Positions 17,155 through 26,483 of a DNA stretch of 64,000 bases are shown here, piece by piece (the first letter of the stretch is position 1; the number at the start of each line of letters is the position of its first letter). The notes below the pieces were generated by a model. That model saw nothing but the letters and a program-made list of their open reading frames with translations. It was not told the DNA's origin and did no database searches. The position numbers and the translations under genes were made by a program. The stretch is from UBA9926 sp018645765 (lineage in GTDB: Bacteria; Pseudomonadota; Gammaproteobacteria; Pseudomonadales; Azotimanducaceae): the NCBI GenBank assembly GCA_949372755.1, contig CASIBO010000001.1, forward strand, positions 310,001 through 374,000, in the 5' to 3' direction.

Positions 17155-18723
17155 ATGCAAGCGCGGTCAACTCAAGAAAGCTGGTCCCTCTCAAAACCCG
17201 CTGTGCGCGGCACCCAAGGCATGGTTGCAAGCCAACACTACTTAGCTACAGACGTAGGACTCTCTATCTTAAAAGAGGGCGGCAACGCCATTGACGCAGC
17301 CATTGCGACCGGATTGATGCTCGGCGTGGTGGAACCGTGGATGAGCGGCTATGGCGGCGGCGGTTACTTACTGGCCTACCTAAAAGCGGAAGACCGGGTC
17401 GTGCAAGTCGAGTTTGGCATGCGGGCCCCCTTTGCCAGTCATGCGAGTGATTACCCACTCGCTCAGGACGGGCGCAACAGCAGTGATGCTTTCAATTGGC
17501 CGAACGTCATTGATGACCGCAACATTCACGGCCCCTTGGCCGTCGCGACACCCGGCTACCTAAAAGGCATTGAACTCGCGGCCCAGCAATTTGGTACCCT
17601 ACCTCTCAAGGCGCTGATCGAGCCCGCGCGGCAACAAGCGTTGCTCGGCTTACCCGTTGACTGGTTCGCCAGTCAAAAAATCAACCAATTCGCCCGGGGA
17701 TTGCGCACATATGAGGGCACCCGATCGGTTTATCTAAAGGATGGCTTGCCACCTGCGGCGGACCTAGAAGGTCTTTTAACCCACCTTCCCCTACCCAATC
17801 TTGCTGAGACCCTCAGCGCCGTTCAAGACGAAGGCAGCAACGCCTTCTACCAAGGCGCTCTGACGCAGCAGGTTCTACAAGACCTCAGTGCGGCTGGCAG
17901 CAAGATCACCGCGAAAGACCTTGCCCAGTATGACGCCACGCTCAGCGCACCCTTGCGCAGTCAATATAGAGGCCATGATATTTTTAGTGCGGGGCCGCTC
18001 ACGGCCGGGCCCAGTTTAATCCAAGCCCTGAAGACCTTTGAGAGGATGCATCCGGCACCTGCCGAATCGCCAGATGCCCCCGCCTATCTAGCGATGGCCA
18101 AAGCGCTACAAGCAACCTATGCGGATCGGCTCGAGAACCTGGGCGAAGGCAACTTAAGCGGGAGCACCACGCACATTTGCACAGCAGATTCAGCGGGCAA
18201 TCTGGTGAGTTTTACCCAGACCATTATGTCGGCTTTTGGCGCCCGGATCTTGCTGCCCAACTCCGGCATCCTGATGAATAATGGCATGATGTGGTTTGAT
18301 CCAAGACCCGGCGGTAGCAACAGCGTTGAAGGCGGCCGCAAGCCACTGTGCAACATGTGCCCAACCCTCGGACGCCGCCAAAATGGACACTGGTTTGCGA
18401 TTGGCGCCTGTGGCGGACGAAAAATTTTTCCCAGCGTGTTCCAGCTGGCCATCTTCTTATCCGACTATGGTCTGACAGTGCAAGACGCAGCCCACCAAGG
18501 CCGTATCGATGTCTCCGGCACCGAGCTCGTGACCTTAATGGCCGAGCTGCCCGAGCCGATTCGAGCCTATTTACAACAGAATCTAAGCCAGACTCGGGTC
18601 CGCCTAAACGGCGTCTCACCGAATCACTTTGCTTTACCGCAAGTGATTCAAAGGTCTCCGAACGGCGCGCTTGAGGGCGCCTGTTTTATACCGTCGCCCC
18701 ATGCCAAGGTCTCTGCGTTCTGA
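17155..18723 (+). CDS. gamma-glutamyltransferase family Ntn hydrolase
   Basis: A 522-residue member of the GGT family, which hydrolyses or transfers gamma-glutamyl groups after self-cleavage into two subunits. Seen: GMVASQHYLATDVGLSIL with GGNAIDAAIAT, a GYGGGGYLL stretch, and the processing site SGSTTHICTADSAGN near residue 341, where the first Thr of TTH would be the nucleophile. AAG GAG spaced 7 nt supports the ATG. No signal peptide is visible, unlike periplasmic glutathione-cleaving GGTs, so a cytosolic role such as cleavage of a gamma-glutamyl or acyl intermediate is possible. Its 3' end overlaps the convergent hydrolase gene by 76 bp. Confidence 0.85.
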   Translation: MQARSTQESWSLSKPAVRGTQGMVASQHYLATDVGLSILKEGGNAIDAAIATGLMLGVVEPWMSGYGGGGYLLAYLKAEDRVVQVEFGMRAPFASHASDYPLAQDGRNSSDAFNWPNVIDDRNIHGPLAVATPGYLKGIELAAQQFGTLPLKALIEPARQQALLGLPVDWFASQKINQFARGLRTYEGTRSVYLKDGLPPAADLEGLLTHLPLPNLAETLSAVQDEGSNAFYQGALTQQVLQDLSAAGSKITAKDLAQYDATLSAPLRSQYRGHDIFSAGPLTAGPSLIQALKTFERMHPAPAESPDAPAYLAMAKALQATYADRLENLGEGNLSGSTTHICTADSAGNLVSFTQTIMSAFGARILLPNSGILMNNGMMWFDPRPGGSNSVEGGRKPLCNMCPTLGRRQNGHWFAIGACGGRKIFPSVFQLAIFLSDYGLTVQDAAHQGRIDVSGTELVTLMAELPEPIRAYLQQNLSQTRVRLNGVSPNHFALPQVIQRSPNGALEGACFIPSPHAKVSAF

Positions 18724-19868
18724 GGCGCTGAAAGCCATTCAGCAAACGCAAGGCTTAATCGATTCAAAGCCGCGGGCTCTGAGTTCGTCAGAAACACCAG
18801 CCCCGACTTCGAAGCCCGGTGAAAAATCATCTCGCTGCGCATACCGCGAACGTAGCCGCCGTGATGGGTGAAGCCGTCGAGGCCTGAAAACGCAAAGACG
18901 CGCCAACCCAAGCCATAGCCCACTTTGCTGATGCGATCATCCTTGGGGTAGTGACTGTCAGCCGGATCATTGGCAATGTAGCGACTTTGCAACTGTGCGA
19001 TGGGCACGCGGGGAACACCCCCAATCAAATCCAAATGAGCCAACAGCCATTGCCGCATATCGGCAATACTGGCATTCACGCCTGCAGCCGGCGCAACCTT
19101 ATAATACCGTTGGTTTCGAGGAACGACGACCCAACGGTCCTCACGCAAGACATGTGCACTCGCCCAATGATCAATCCGAGATGGGGCCCGTCCGACCGAT
19201 GCCGTCTGCATGGCCAGCGGCGCAAAGAGTCTTTGTTCGACAAACTGGGCATAAGGCATTCCAGTGGCTTGCATCAAGACATCACCAAGAAGACTGAACA
19301 CAACATTCTGGTAGCTGTAGCAGGCGCCTGGATCACACACAAAGGGGACCTCATGCAACCGATTCAGGATGTTGTGATAACTCACGACATCCTCAACGAG
19401 ATTTGTGTAAGCATGGGGCATCAACCCGGAGGACTGATTGGCGAGGTGAAATAGCCTGAGCTTTTTAGCGCGCCGCGCATCACTCCAGTTGAGCTCAGGT
19501 AAGTGCTTTACAAGGGGCGCGCCCCATTGCAAATGCCCATCATTGACGGCGAGTGCAATCGCAGTCGCTGCAAAAGACTTCGACAAACTGGCCAACTGGA
19601 AGACGGTTTCCTGGGTTATCGGCCGAATGTCCGTCATCGATTGAAAGCCAAACAGCATCAGCGGCCTGACGTTGCCCTTAATGACCAACACGGCCGCAGC
19701 ACCCGGTAGGTCCTGAGCCTGCGCTCGGATCCTTGCTTCAAATTCCCGAATCGAGACTTCAAGGGTTGGCTCAAAGGTATTTATCCTTTGCGCTGCACCA
19801 CTTTGGGCGCCGACACCTTGCGCCAAGGCACTTGCCATCAGCGCCCACAGGAGCGCGATTGCGCGCAA
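18648..19868 (-). CDS. exported class C beta-lactamase-fold serine hydrolase
   Basis: Penicillin-binding-protein-like hydrolase or esterase. Catalytic motifs are visible: SLSK (SxxK) in QLASLSKSF, the YQN variant of YxN in CYSYQNVVFSLLGD, and HHGGYVRG in the KTG position. The frame is open to 20075, but the first 50 or so residues are antisense to a small membrane gene and lack family character. A TTG at 19868 begins MRAIALLWALMASALAQ, a good signal peptide with an ALA cleavage site, so I start there; the start codon is tentative. Substrate unknown. Confidence 0.8.
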   Translation of the reverse strand: MRAIALLWALMASALAQGVGAQSGAAQRINTFEPTLEVSIREFEARIRAQAQDLPGAAAVLVIKGNVRPLMLFGFQSMTDIRPITQETVFQLASLSKSFAATAIALAVNDGHLQWGAPLVKHLPELNWSDARRAKKLRLFHLANQSSGLMPHAYTNLVEDVVSYHNILNRLHEVPFVCDPGACYSYQNVVFSLLGDVLMQATGMPYAQFVEQRLFAPLAMQTASVGRAPSRIDHWASAHVLREDRWVVVPRNQRYYKVAPAAGVNASIADMRQWLLAHLDLIGGVPRVPIAQLQSRYIANDPADSHYPKDDRISKVGYGLGWRVFAFSGLDGFTHHGGYVRGMRSEMIFHRASKSGLVFLTNSEPAALNRLSLAFAEWLSAPQNAETLAWGDGIKQAPSSAPFGDL

Positions 19869-20007
19869 CCCGCGTTGCCATTGATGCAGCCCGAGAAGGC
19901 AACACAGTTGCCGACTTCTTGGGTTCTTTTTTTTCAAAGCTGGCGACCGTATACCGTTTACCGCTACTATCGAATCAGGCGATGACAGCAGAAAAGGGGC
20001 ATTCACG

Positions 20008-20172
20008 GTGGGATTAATTGTTTTTGGTATTGGATTTGGATTAATCATGGGTACCGGCATGTTCTTTTTAGTCATCCTTCCACTGCGCCGTGAACGCCAA
20101 GAAGCTTTAGCAAAAGAGCGAGCGCGCGCAACCCTAAGCGATGAAAAAAAATCGATCGACCGAAAGCCCTAG
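20008..20172 (+). CDS. 54-residue single-pass membrane protein
   Basis: A short gene starting with GTG after an AGGGG ribosome site (8-nt spacing). The product has one hydrophobic segment at about residues 2-24 (rich in Gly, Ile, Phe) ending in LPLRRER, then a charged, helix-prone tail of about 30 residues (QEALAKERARA, DEKKSIDRKP). The positive-inside rule puts the tail in the cytosol. It ends 3 nt before the convergent ccmI stop and lies in the gap between the hydrolase and ccmI. No family recognised; the ribosome site and protein-like composition are the support. Confidence 0.5.
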   Translation: MGLIVFGIGFGLIMGTGMFFLVILPLRRERQEALAKERARATLSDEKKSIDRKP

Positions 20173-20175
20173 GAC

Positions 20176-21447
20176 CTAAATGCCAGCGCGCAATACCAAA
20201 GAAACCTTGATTTTATTTTGATCAAATTCTAACGGCGCAGACTCGGTAACCAAATCATCTGGGCTTGAGGTTGCCAAACCTGATTCTGAGATCTTTGCCG
20301 TCACAATAATGCGATCGAATTCGGCAATCGACAGTCCTGCCATCATGGACATCGACTCATCTAAAACAACCTGCAGCGGGAGCTCTGAGGCCTTGTGCTT
20401 CACCACGGCAAGCGGCATCGGCGGGCCTGACACGGCCTTTGCAAACACATAGATTGTTGCGTTAGGTTTAAGCGTCAGTGCTGGATCCGCTGTAACAGTA
20501 ACAACGACTTCTCGTGTCGTCAGCGCAGGTTTCACCTCGATGGGCGCAACGGTTTCTGGCTTAACGCGCACTCGGTTAGCAGACTCTGGTAGGCCCTCAA
20601 GCACCGTCAAGATCAGCTTTGCGCGTTCTCCGTCCGCGTAAGCTAGGGCCCGTTCAAAAAACGCTTTCGCGCCCAAGTTATCGCCCCGTTTAAAGGCTTC
20701 CATACCCAGGATTTCGAGAAGGGAAACACTGTTAGGCCGCAACCTCACCGCTCGATCAAACAAAACCGCTAGGTCATCGCTCAATTGGCGACCGTCTTGA
20801 AGATACCGCGACTCCGCTAGCGCAACCGCAAGGTCCCCATCCTCAGGATAGCGTGCAGACAACGGCCCAAAGGTCGCCGTGGCCCGCTCAAAATTACCGA
20901 GTGTCAGATACAACTGACCGAGATAGAACCCTACCTGTTCATTATCCGGTGACAGATCATGTACCTGTTTCAGCGCACTTGCTAAGTCTTCTAGATTCGC
21001 TTTTGATCGAGGGGCATCGCCATTTTCCTGCAACCGTTCGGCAAATTCTAATTCCGTAAGCGACCCTTGCGACCACCCGAAATCGCTGTACCAAACAATG
21101 CTAATCAATGAAAGAAAGCACACGCTGATGCCGAGGACTTGCTTTGAAGTACTCGTAGAGCCTGCCGGGCTTTCTATCTTTTCCGCCTCGCCTAACAGCG
21201 ATTCAGCATCTTCAAGGAGCACTATTGAATGATCCTCAACCTGCGCGTCGTGCTCAGCCTGAGTAATATCGCCCGCTAGCAAGCTCTGGGCTAACTCATG
21301 ACGTCGTTCTTCGTGCAAGCGCAGATTACTCTCGGCTTGATCCCCAGGACTACCGCCTGAATCCCTCGCTGATCTCCAGAGCGGCAGTATTATGAATCCC
21401 GATGCGAGCAGCAAAAGCCCAAAGATTGACAACCAAAAGAGACTCAT
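20176..21447 (-). CDS. ccmI: cytochrome c biogenesis protein CcmI (TPR)
   Basis: A 423-residue membrane-anchored TPR protein that chaperones apocytochrome c to the CcmFH ligation complex. Seen: N-terminal transmembrane segment (FWLSIFGLLLLASGFIILP), a second near residue 105, TPR-like helices (VGFYLGQLYLTLGNFERA, LLEILGMEAFKRGDNLGA) and a beta-rich C-terminal CcmI domain (VVVTVTADPALTLKP). Shares 1 nt with ccmH and ends the ccm operon. Confidence 0.92.
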   Translation of the reverse strand: MSLFWLSIFGLLLLASGFIILPLWRSARDSGGSPGDQAESNLRLHEERRHELAQSLLAGDITQAEHDAQVEDHSIVLLEDAESLLGEAEKIESPAGSTSTSKQVLGISVCFLSLISIVWYSDFGWSQGSLTELEFAERLQENGDAPRSKANLEDLASALKQVHDLSPDNEQVGFYLGQLYLTLGNFERATATFGPLSARYPEDGDLAVALAESRYLQDGRQLSDDLAVLFDRAVRLRPNSVSLLEILGMEAFKRGDNLGAKAFFERALAYADGERAKLILTVLEGLPESANRVRVKPETVAPIEVKPALTTREVVVTVTADPALTLKPNATIYVFAKAVSGPPMPLAVVKHKASELPLQVVLDESMSMMAGLSIAEFDRIIVTAKISESGLATSSPDDLVTESAPLEFDQNKIKVSLVLRAGI

Positions 21448-21899
21448 TAGCGCTCCAACAACTGCTGGACTTTTTTACGGTCTAGGTCCGTCAAACCTTG
21501 TCTTGTATCCCGCCTCGAGAACCCCATAGACCACCAAATACCCAATCCCATTACGGCTAAAACCAACGGACCTAACCAAAGCAACCACGTTTTTGGCGTC
21601 CACCGCGGCTCATACAAAATAAAATCGCCGTAACGCTCGTACATAAATTGTTTCACTTCGTCATCGCTCTTGCCTTCTACAAGCAATCGCAGCACGGTAC
21701 TTCTTAAATTCTGGGCAATCATCGCGTCGGAACCAGCAAGGTTTGTATTGAGGCACTGAGGACAGCGCAGCATTGCAATCAAATCGTAATAACGCGTTTT
21801 AACCGCCTCGCTGGGGAAGTCTTGCGCTTCGATCGCGCCAAAAGCCGAGCCCCATACCAAAGACATCATCAACAATGGCCATACCCAATGTTTTTTCAT
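21447..21899 (-). CDS. ccmH: cytochrome c biogenesis protein CcmH
   Basis: A 150-residue periplasmic thiol-disulfide protein that reduces apocytochrome heme-binding cysteines. Signal peptide, then the CcmH motif LRCPQCLNTNLAGSDA with the redox CPQC, RYGDFILYEP, and a C-terminal transmembrane helix. Overlaps the ccmG stop by 4 nt. Confidence 0.95.
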   Translation of the reverse strand: MKKHWVWPLLMMSLVWGSAFGAIEAQDFPSEAVKTRYYDLIAMLRCPQCLNTNLAGSDAMIAQNLRSTVLRLLVEGKSDDEVKQFMYERYGDFILYEPRWTPKTWLLWLGPLVLAVMGLGIWWSMGFSRRDTRQGLTDLDRKKVQQLLER

Positions 21900-22435
21900 G
21901 ATGCGTCCTGCAGGTCTTGGATCATTGGCCCCAGCGTCTCTTCATAGACTTTTTGTGTCACCACACCCACATGCCGATAACGGATAACGCCGGCAGCATC
22001 AATCACAAAGGTTTCTGGCGCGCCATAGACCCCTAAATCAATTGCAAGCGTTCCCGCTTGATCCACAACATGCAGGGCGTAGGGGTCGCCCCAACGTTTC
22101 AGCCACGCTCTCGCTGCGTCAGGGTCATCATTATAATTAATACCAATGATGCGCAGCCCTGTGCTTTCAAAAATACGCGTCAATTCACCATGCTCAGCGA
22201 TACAACTTGGGCACCAGGTTGCCCAGACATTCAGCAGCGCAACTTCCCCGACCAAGTCCCCAGATCGAACACTTTCCCTTGGATACAGCAGATTAGGCAG
22301 CTCAAATTCAGGAATTGGTTCATCGATTTTTTCAGAGGGTAACAGGTGTGGGTCTGACAATTGAAAGCCAAACCAAAGCAGCACAACGATACCCGCGAAG
22401 ACCACGACTGGGATCAAAACGCTTTGCTTAGCCAT
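21896..22435 (-). CDS. ccmG: thiol:disulfide interchange protein CcmG/DsbE
   Basis: Membrane-anchored thioredoxin that delivers electrons for apocytochrome c reduction. ATG at 22435 gives 179 residues: MAKQS plus an N-terminal anchor helix, then WATWCPSC (active site WCxxC) and cis-proline region YGAPETFV. The frame extends nine codons upstream into ccmF without family similarity; the chosen start overlaps the ccmF end by 8 nt. Confidence 0.95.
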   Translation of the reverse strand: MAKQSVLIPVVVFAGIVVLLWFGFQLSDPHLLPSEKIDEPIPEFELPNLLYPRESVRSGDLVGEVALLNVWATWCPSCIAEHGELTRIFESTGLRIIGINYNDDPDAARAWLKRWGDPYALHVVDQAGTLAIDLGVYGAPETFVIDAAGVIRYRHVGVVTQKVYEETLGPMIQDLQDAS

Positions 22436-24416
22436 GGACTGGCTCCTGATTCGTCGCCACACTCGATTGCCGGACGCGACGGCTCACATTTAGCCGATAG
22501 CGACGATCGAAAATAGAAATAACCCCGCCCAGAGCGATCAGCACACCGCCAATCCAAATAAATCGAACCAATGGCTTAATGTGTACCCGCACCGCCCAGG
22601 CGCCACTTTCAAGGGGCTCGCCAAGCGCTACATATATGTCCCCCAACATGCGCACGTGAATATCGGCTTCGGTCATAACCGACTGACTCGCCAAATAGCG
22701 GCGCTTTTCTGGGAATAACGTTGCAACGGCTTGACCAGCTCGCAACACATCCACTCGGCCCCGATCCGCAACGTAATTCGGACCCTCTACGTTTGTTGTG
22801 CCATAAAACCGCACGGTATAGGCGCCAACCTCGGCAATATCACCAGCTGCCATCCGCAAATCGGCTTCTTCGCTCAGCATAACCGTTGTGACAATCCCCA
22901 GAGCCGACACAGCAATACCCAGATGACCTAAAAACATCGCATACAGGGCCACAGGTTGCCGAAATAAGCGTGTAATCGGATTCGATTTTTGACCAACTCT
23001 CCGGTAGAACTCATGACAGAGGTTCAACAGGATCATAAAAGAAAGGCTCGAGATCACCACAATCCAAACCTTAATTTCGCCGGCAGCCCAAGCGACGCCG
23101 ACCGAGGCGACCACGGCTATGACCGCGAAGATCCCTTGGCTGGCTGTTAGAAGTGATCGATCGGTTGCCCACCATCGACTGCGATTACTCAAGATCATGA
23201 GCCCCATGAGCGGTAGCATCAATGGTACGAACACAGCATTAAAATACGGCGGGCCAATGGATATTTTGTCGCCCCCAGTTAGCGCTTCATAGCCTAAAGG
23301 GTACAGCGTACCGAGCAGCACCACAGCCGCACTGATGCTGAGCAGCAGATTGTTGCCGAGAATGAAGCTCTCTCGACCCGAGAGCTTAAAAGTAACTCGA
23401 CTGCGAAGGTTCCAGGCCCGAGCGCCATACAAAATCAACGACCCACCAATTACAAGCACCAAAAATGCCAAAATCGCAGCGCCGCGTTCAGGATCAACCG
23501 CAAACGCGTGGACAGACGTAAGGACACCAGAGCGCACTAGAAATGCCCCTAGCAGACTAAAGGAGAAACCAAAGATTGCCAGCAACACAGTCCAGGACTT
23601 AAACACGCCCCGTTTTTCGGTTGCGGCAAGTGAATGCACCAGAGCCGTTGCGATCAACCAGGGCACAAATGAGGCGTTCTCAACGGCATCCCAAAACCAC
23701 CAGCCGCCCCAACCCAGTTCGTAATAGGCCCACCAACTCCCAAGGGTAATGCCCATCGTTAAAAACGCCCAAGCCAAATTCGTCCAGGGGCGTGACCAGC
23801 GTGCCCAACTCACATCCAAGTTATTTCCCCAGAGGCTCGCAATGGCGAACGCGAAGGGTACAGAAAGACCGACATACCCCATATAAAGCAGTGGCGGATG
23901 CACGATAAGACCAAAGTCCTGAAGCAACGGATTCAAGTCGGCACCCTCGGCAGGATAAAACGGCAAAGCGCGCTCGAACGGGTTCGAAGTGAGCAGCAGA
24001 AAGAGGTAAAAGCCAAAGCCTAAAGCTGCCATGCAGATCAATACGCGCGCGCGCATGTCCGCGGTTAAGGGCGTCGAAAACCGAGCCACCATCATGGTCC
24101 AAATCGACATCACCAAAGTCCAAAGCAGAAAGGACCCTTCGTGGGCGCTCCACAGCGCAGAAACCTTAAACTGGAGCGGCAATCGCGTATTCGAATGGCT
24201 CGCAACGTACGCCACCGAAAAGTCGTCCGTCACAAACGCATAAATCAAGGCCAAAAACCCGAGCAGCGTGAAGAGAAACACGCCATAGGCCAGGCTCGTC
24301 GCCGAGGCCATCAAAACCAGATTATTTTGCTTTAAGCCGATGACGGGCAGAGCTACTTGTAGCAAGGCCAAAAGACACGCAATCATTACACAAAAGTGAC
24401 CCAACTCAACAATCAT
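22428..24416 (-). CDS. ccmF: heme lyase CcmF
   Basis: Large polytopic protein, 662 residues, that with CcmH and CcmI attaches heme to apocytochrome c. Seen: many transmembrane helices, SALWSAHEGSFLLW, and the tryptophan-rich WWD domain ELGWGGWWFWDAVENAS that contacts heme. Start overlaps the ccmE stop by 4 nt (ATGA). Confidence 0.97.
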   Translation of the reverse strand: MIVELGHFCVMIACLLALLQVALPVIGLKQNNLVLMASATSLAYGVFLFTLLGFLALIYAFVTDDFSVAYVASHSNTRLPLQFKVSALWSAHEGSFLLWTLVMSIWTMMVARFSTPLTADMRARVLICMAALGFGFYLFLLLTSNPFERALPFYPAEGADLNPLLQDFGLIVHPPLLYMGYVGLSVPFAFAIASLWGNNLDVSWARWSRPWTNLAWAFLTMGITLGSWWAYYELGWGGWWFWDAVENASFVPWLIATALVHSLAATEKRGVFKSWTVLLAIFGFSFSLLGAFLVRSGVLTSVHAFAVDPERGAAILAFLVLVIGGSLILYGARAWNLRSRVTFKLSGRESFILGNNLLLSISAAVVLLGTLYPLGYEALTGGDKISIGPPYFNAVFVPLMLPLMGLMILSNRSRWWATDRSLLTASQGIFAVIAVVASVGVAWAAGEIKVWIVVISSLSFMILLNLCHEFYRRVGQKSNPITRLFRQPVALYAMFLGHLGIAVSALGIVTTVMLSEEADLRMAAGDIAEVGAYTVRFYGTTNVEGPNYVADRGRVDVLRAGQAVATLFPEKRRYLASQSVMTEADIHVRMLGDIYVALGEPLESGAWAVRVHIKPLVRFIWIGGVLIALGGVISIFDRRYRLNVSRRVRQSSVATNQEPVHG

Positions 24417-24874
24417 GGCTGCGACGCCTCCGGTCCAGTCGCGTTCAACGCCATCGCAACTTCAGGCGGCATGTACTTTTCATCATGCTTGGCAAGAATT
24501 TCTTCGGCAAAAAACACCCCGTTCTGGTTCAGCGTGCCGGTTGCGACAACGCCTTGGCCCTCGCGAAACAAGTCTGGCAGGATACCGGTATAACGAATCT
24601 CAAAAGCAGCGCCCGCTAAATCGGAGACGGTAAAAGCGACCTCGAGCGATGTGTCGGAGCGCCGAATCGAGCCAGCTTCAACCATACCACCGGCCCTGAT
24701 GCGAGCTTCGATGGGGGCCTCACCGGCAATGACCTGCACCGGTGTGTAAAACAAATTAATATTACTGTTCAACGCCTTCAAAACGAACGTCAGCGCCAGG
24801 CCCAGGCCGCCGACCAAGCCTAAGATCAGCAATAACCGATTTCGTCGTTGCGGTTTCATTGCGCCAAATTTCAC
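24413..24874 (-). CDS. ccmE: heme chaperone CcmE
   Basis: Carries heme covalently from CcmC to CcmF in the periplasm. A 153-residue protein with an N-terminal anchor helix, an OB-fold core and the heme-binding motif LAKHDEKYMPPEV (His near residue 129). GTG at 24874 is preferred over the ATG at 24859 because GAGGAGG lies 8 nt before it. Begins 3 nt after ccmD. Confidence 0.96.
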   Translation of the reverse strand: MKFGAMKPQRRNRLLLILGLVGGLGLALTFVLKALNSNINLFYTPVQVIAGEAPIEARIRAGGMVEAGSIRRSDTSLEVAFTVSDLAGAAFEIRYTGILPDLFREGQGVVATGTLNQNGVFFAEEILAKHDEKYMPPEVAMALNATGPEASQP

Positions 24875-24877
24875 TGA

Positions 24878-25051
24878 TCACGCCTCCTCGAACCGTCGCA
24901 CCGAACCCTGCCGGTGCAACCAGGCTCGATGCCGACGGGACTCAGCCAAAAGCAAGCCGCCGAGCGTCAGAGCCGTCAAGCCGTAGGAGGCAAAGACGTA
25001 GGTCGCGTAACCACCCATTGCAACAAAAGCTGTTATCGATTCAAAACTCAT
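24878..25051 (-). CDS. ccmD: heme exporter protein CcmD
   Basis: Small membrane protein, 57 residues, that releases holo-CcmE from the CcmABC complex. Starts MSFESITAFVAMGGYATYVF, the usual CcmD N-terminus, with one transmembrane helix and a basic tail (ESRRHRAWL). The ATG overlaps the ccmC stop by 4 nt; the longer frame to 25075 is less likely. Confidence 0.92.
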   Translation of the reverse strand: MSFESITAFVAMGGYATYVFASYGLTALTLGGLLLAESRRHRAWLHRQGSVRRFEEA

Positions 25052-25782
25052 TGTTTCATCATCTGCTGGACCCAATCCGAACGAACTTCTCGTTTTACGA
25101 GCTCATGACGCAAACGAATCAACCAAGCCAAGAAAAACCAGGCATAAAAACCGACAACCATCATCAGAAGTGGTCCCCACATCGAAAAGGGCATCGCGGG
25201 GCGTTCGGTCAGCGTAAAACTAGCAGGCTGATGCAGCGTGAACCACCAATCGACACTGTATTTTATAATCGGAAGGTTCAAGAGCCCAATCACGGCTAAA
25301 ACCGATGCCGCCCGGCCCGCTGTCTGACTTTGACCGGCTGCATTTCTGAGCGCGAGCACCCCAGCGAACAAAAAAAACAAGATTAGGGTCGAGGTTAAGC
25401 GTGCATCCCACACCCAATAGGTTCCCCACATAGGTTTGCCCCAGAGCGACCCGGTTGCCAGGGCTAAAAGGGTGATACACGCGCCAATCGGGGCCACCGT
25501 TTGAACGGCTGCATCCGCGATCTTGAGGCGCCAGATAAGGGAAATAAGCGCCATGACTGCCATCATGGCATAGCTTGATTGCGCCAAAATTGCAGCGGGC
25601 ACGTGAACATACATAATTCGAACGCTTTCGCCTTGTTGATAATCAGCGGGCGAAATTAACAAGCCCCAGAACACGCCGGCACCCAAAATCAAACCGCTCG
25701 CCAACGCCAAAACGGGTATCAACGCGCCGCTACGATGGTAAAAAAATTTGGGGCTACCCCATTGATGCAACCAGCGCCACAC
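25048..25782 (-). CDS. ccmC: heme transporter CcmC
   Basis: Polytopic protein, 244 residues, that loads heme onto CcmE. Seen: six transmembrane helices, MYVHVPAAILAQ with a conserved His, the WWD-type segment GTYWVWDARLTS and the second His region DWWFTLHQPAS. Follows ccmB by 56 nt. Confidence 0.96.
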   Translation of the reverse strand: MWRWLHQWGSPKFFYHRSGALIPVLALASGLILGAGVFWGLLISPADYQQGESVRIMYVHVPAAILAQSSYAMMAVMALISLIWRLKIADAAVQTVAPIGACITLLALATGSLWGKPMWGTYWVWDARLTSTLILFFLFAGVLALRNAAGQSQTAGRAASVLAVIGLLNLPIIKYSVDWWFTLHQPASFTLTERPAMPFSMWGPLLMMVVGFYAWFFLAWLIRLRHELVKREVRSDWVQQMMKQ

Positions 25783-25838
25783 GATCGATCTACCTTTTAT
25801 GCTTCGAGCCCCATTGTAACAGATCTGTCGCCACAGAC

Positions 25839-26483
25839 TCAGCGGCTAACCGCTATTTTTGCGACCACCGCCGTTGCAAAGGGCAGGGTCACAAGAGATA
25901 GGCACAGCAAGGCAGCCAACATATAGCCATAAAAGGCCTCGCCCCCGGTCGTCGCCCACTGAGTACCCAGAATCAAGGTTGGCACCAGGAATGGGGCGAT
26001 CAAGATGGGCAGCAACGCACTACTTTGATTCAACCCAACCGTTAGCATGGCGCCCAACATACAAAACAAACTCAAAATCGGGGACCCAAGAACCAGCGAC
26101 GCCATCAGCCAAACAATACGATCCAAAGGCATCGCAAGCATGGCGCCCAGTATGGGGGCCATCAGCAACAGTGGCAGCGCACAACTGACCCAGTGCGCCA
26201 TACTTTTGACCAAGCACACCCACCACAGGGGGTAGTCGCTCAGGACCATCTGCTCCAGGCTGCCATCTGCATAATCACCCGCCAGGCTTTTATCCGCTGC
26301 CAGCAAGCACGAAAGAAGCGTCACCACCCAGATTAACCCAATGCCCAGGGGTTCCAACTGGTCAGGGTCTGGGGTAATCGCCAATGGAAACAAGGCAATG
26401 ACCAACACCGAAAACATCAGCGACTGAATCGCCCCAGCGGGAGACCGGAGCATGATTTTGAGCTCTCGAAGCAACAGCATCAT
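25839..26483 (-). CDS. ccmB: heme exporter protein CcmB
   Basis: Membrane subunit of the CcmAB ABC transporter needed to free holo-CcmE. 214 residues, six predicted helices, N-terminal LLLRELKIMLRSPAG as in the family. Start overlaps the ccmA stop by 4 nt (ATGA). Confidence 0.94.
   Translation of the reverse strand: MMLLLRELKIMLRSPAGAIQSLMFSVLVIALFPLAITPDPDQLEPLGIGLIWVVTLLSCLLAADKSLAGDYADGSLEQMVLSDYPLWWVCLVKSMAHWVSCALPLLLMAPILGAMLAMPLDRIVWLMASLVLGSPILSLFCMLGAMLTVGLNQSSALLPILIAPFLVPTLILGTQWATTGGEAFYGYMLAALLCLSLVTLPFATAVVAKIAVSR

Noticed and set aside
19897..19933. GGCAAC-ACA-GTTGCC hairpin followed by a T8 run
   Set aside because: The T-run lies 13 nt after the stem, no plus-strand transcript is expected to end there, and the hairpin is inside the hydrolase frame or its leader.
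19869..20075. N-terminal extension of the beta-lactamase-fold hydrolase up to an ATG at 20075
   Set aside because: The extra residues are Pro/Asn-rich, precede rather than follow a normal signal peptide, and are antisense to a better supported small gene.
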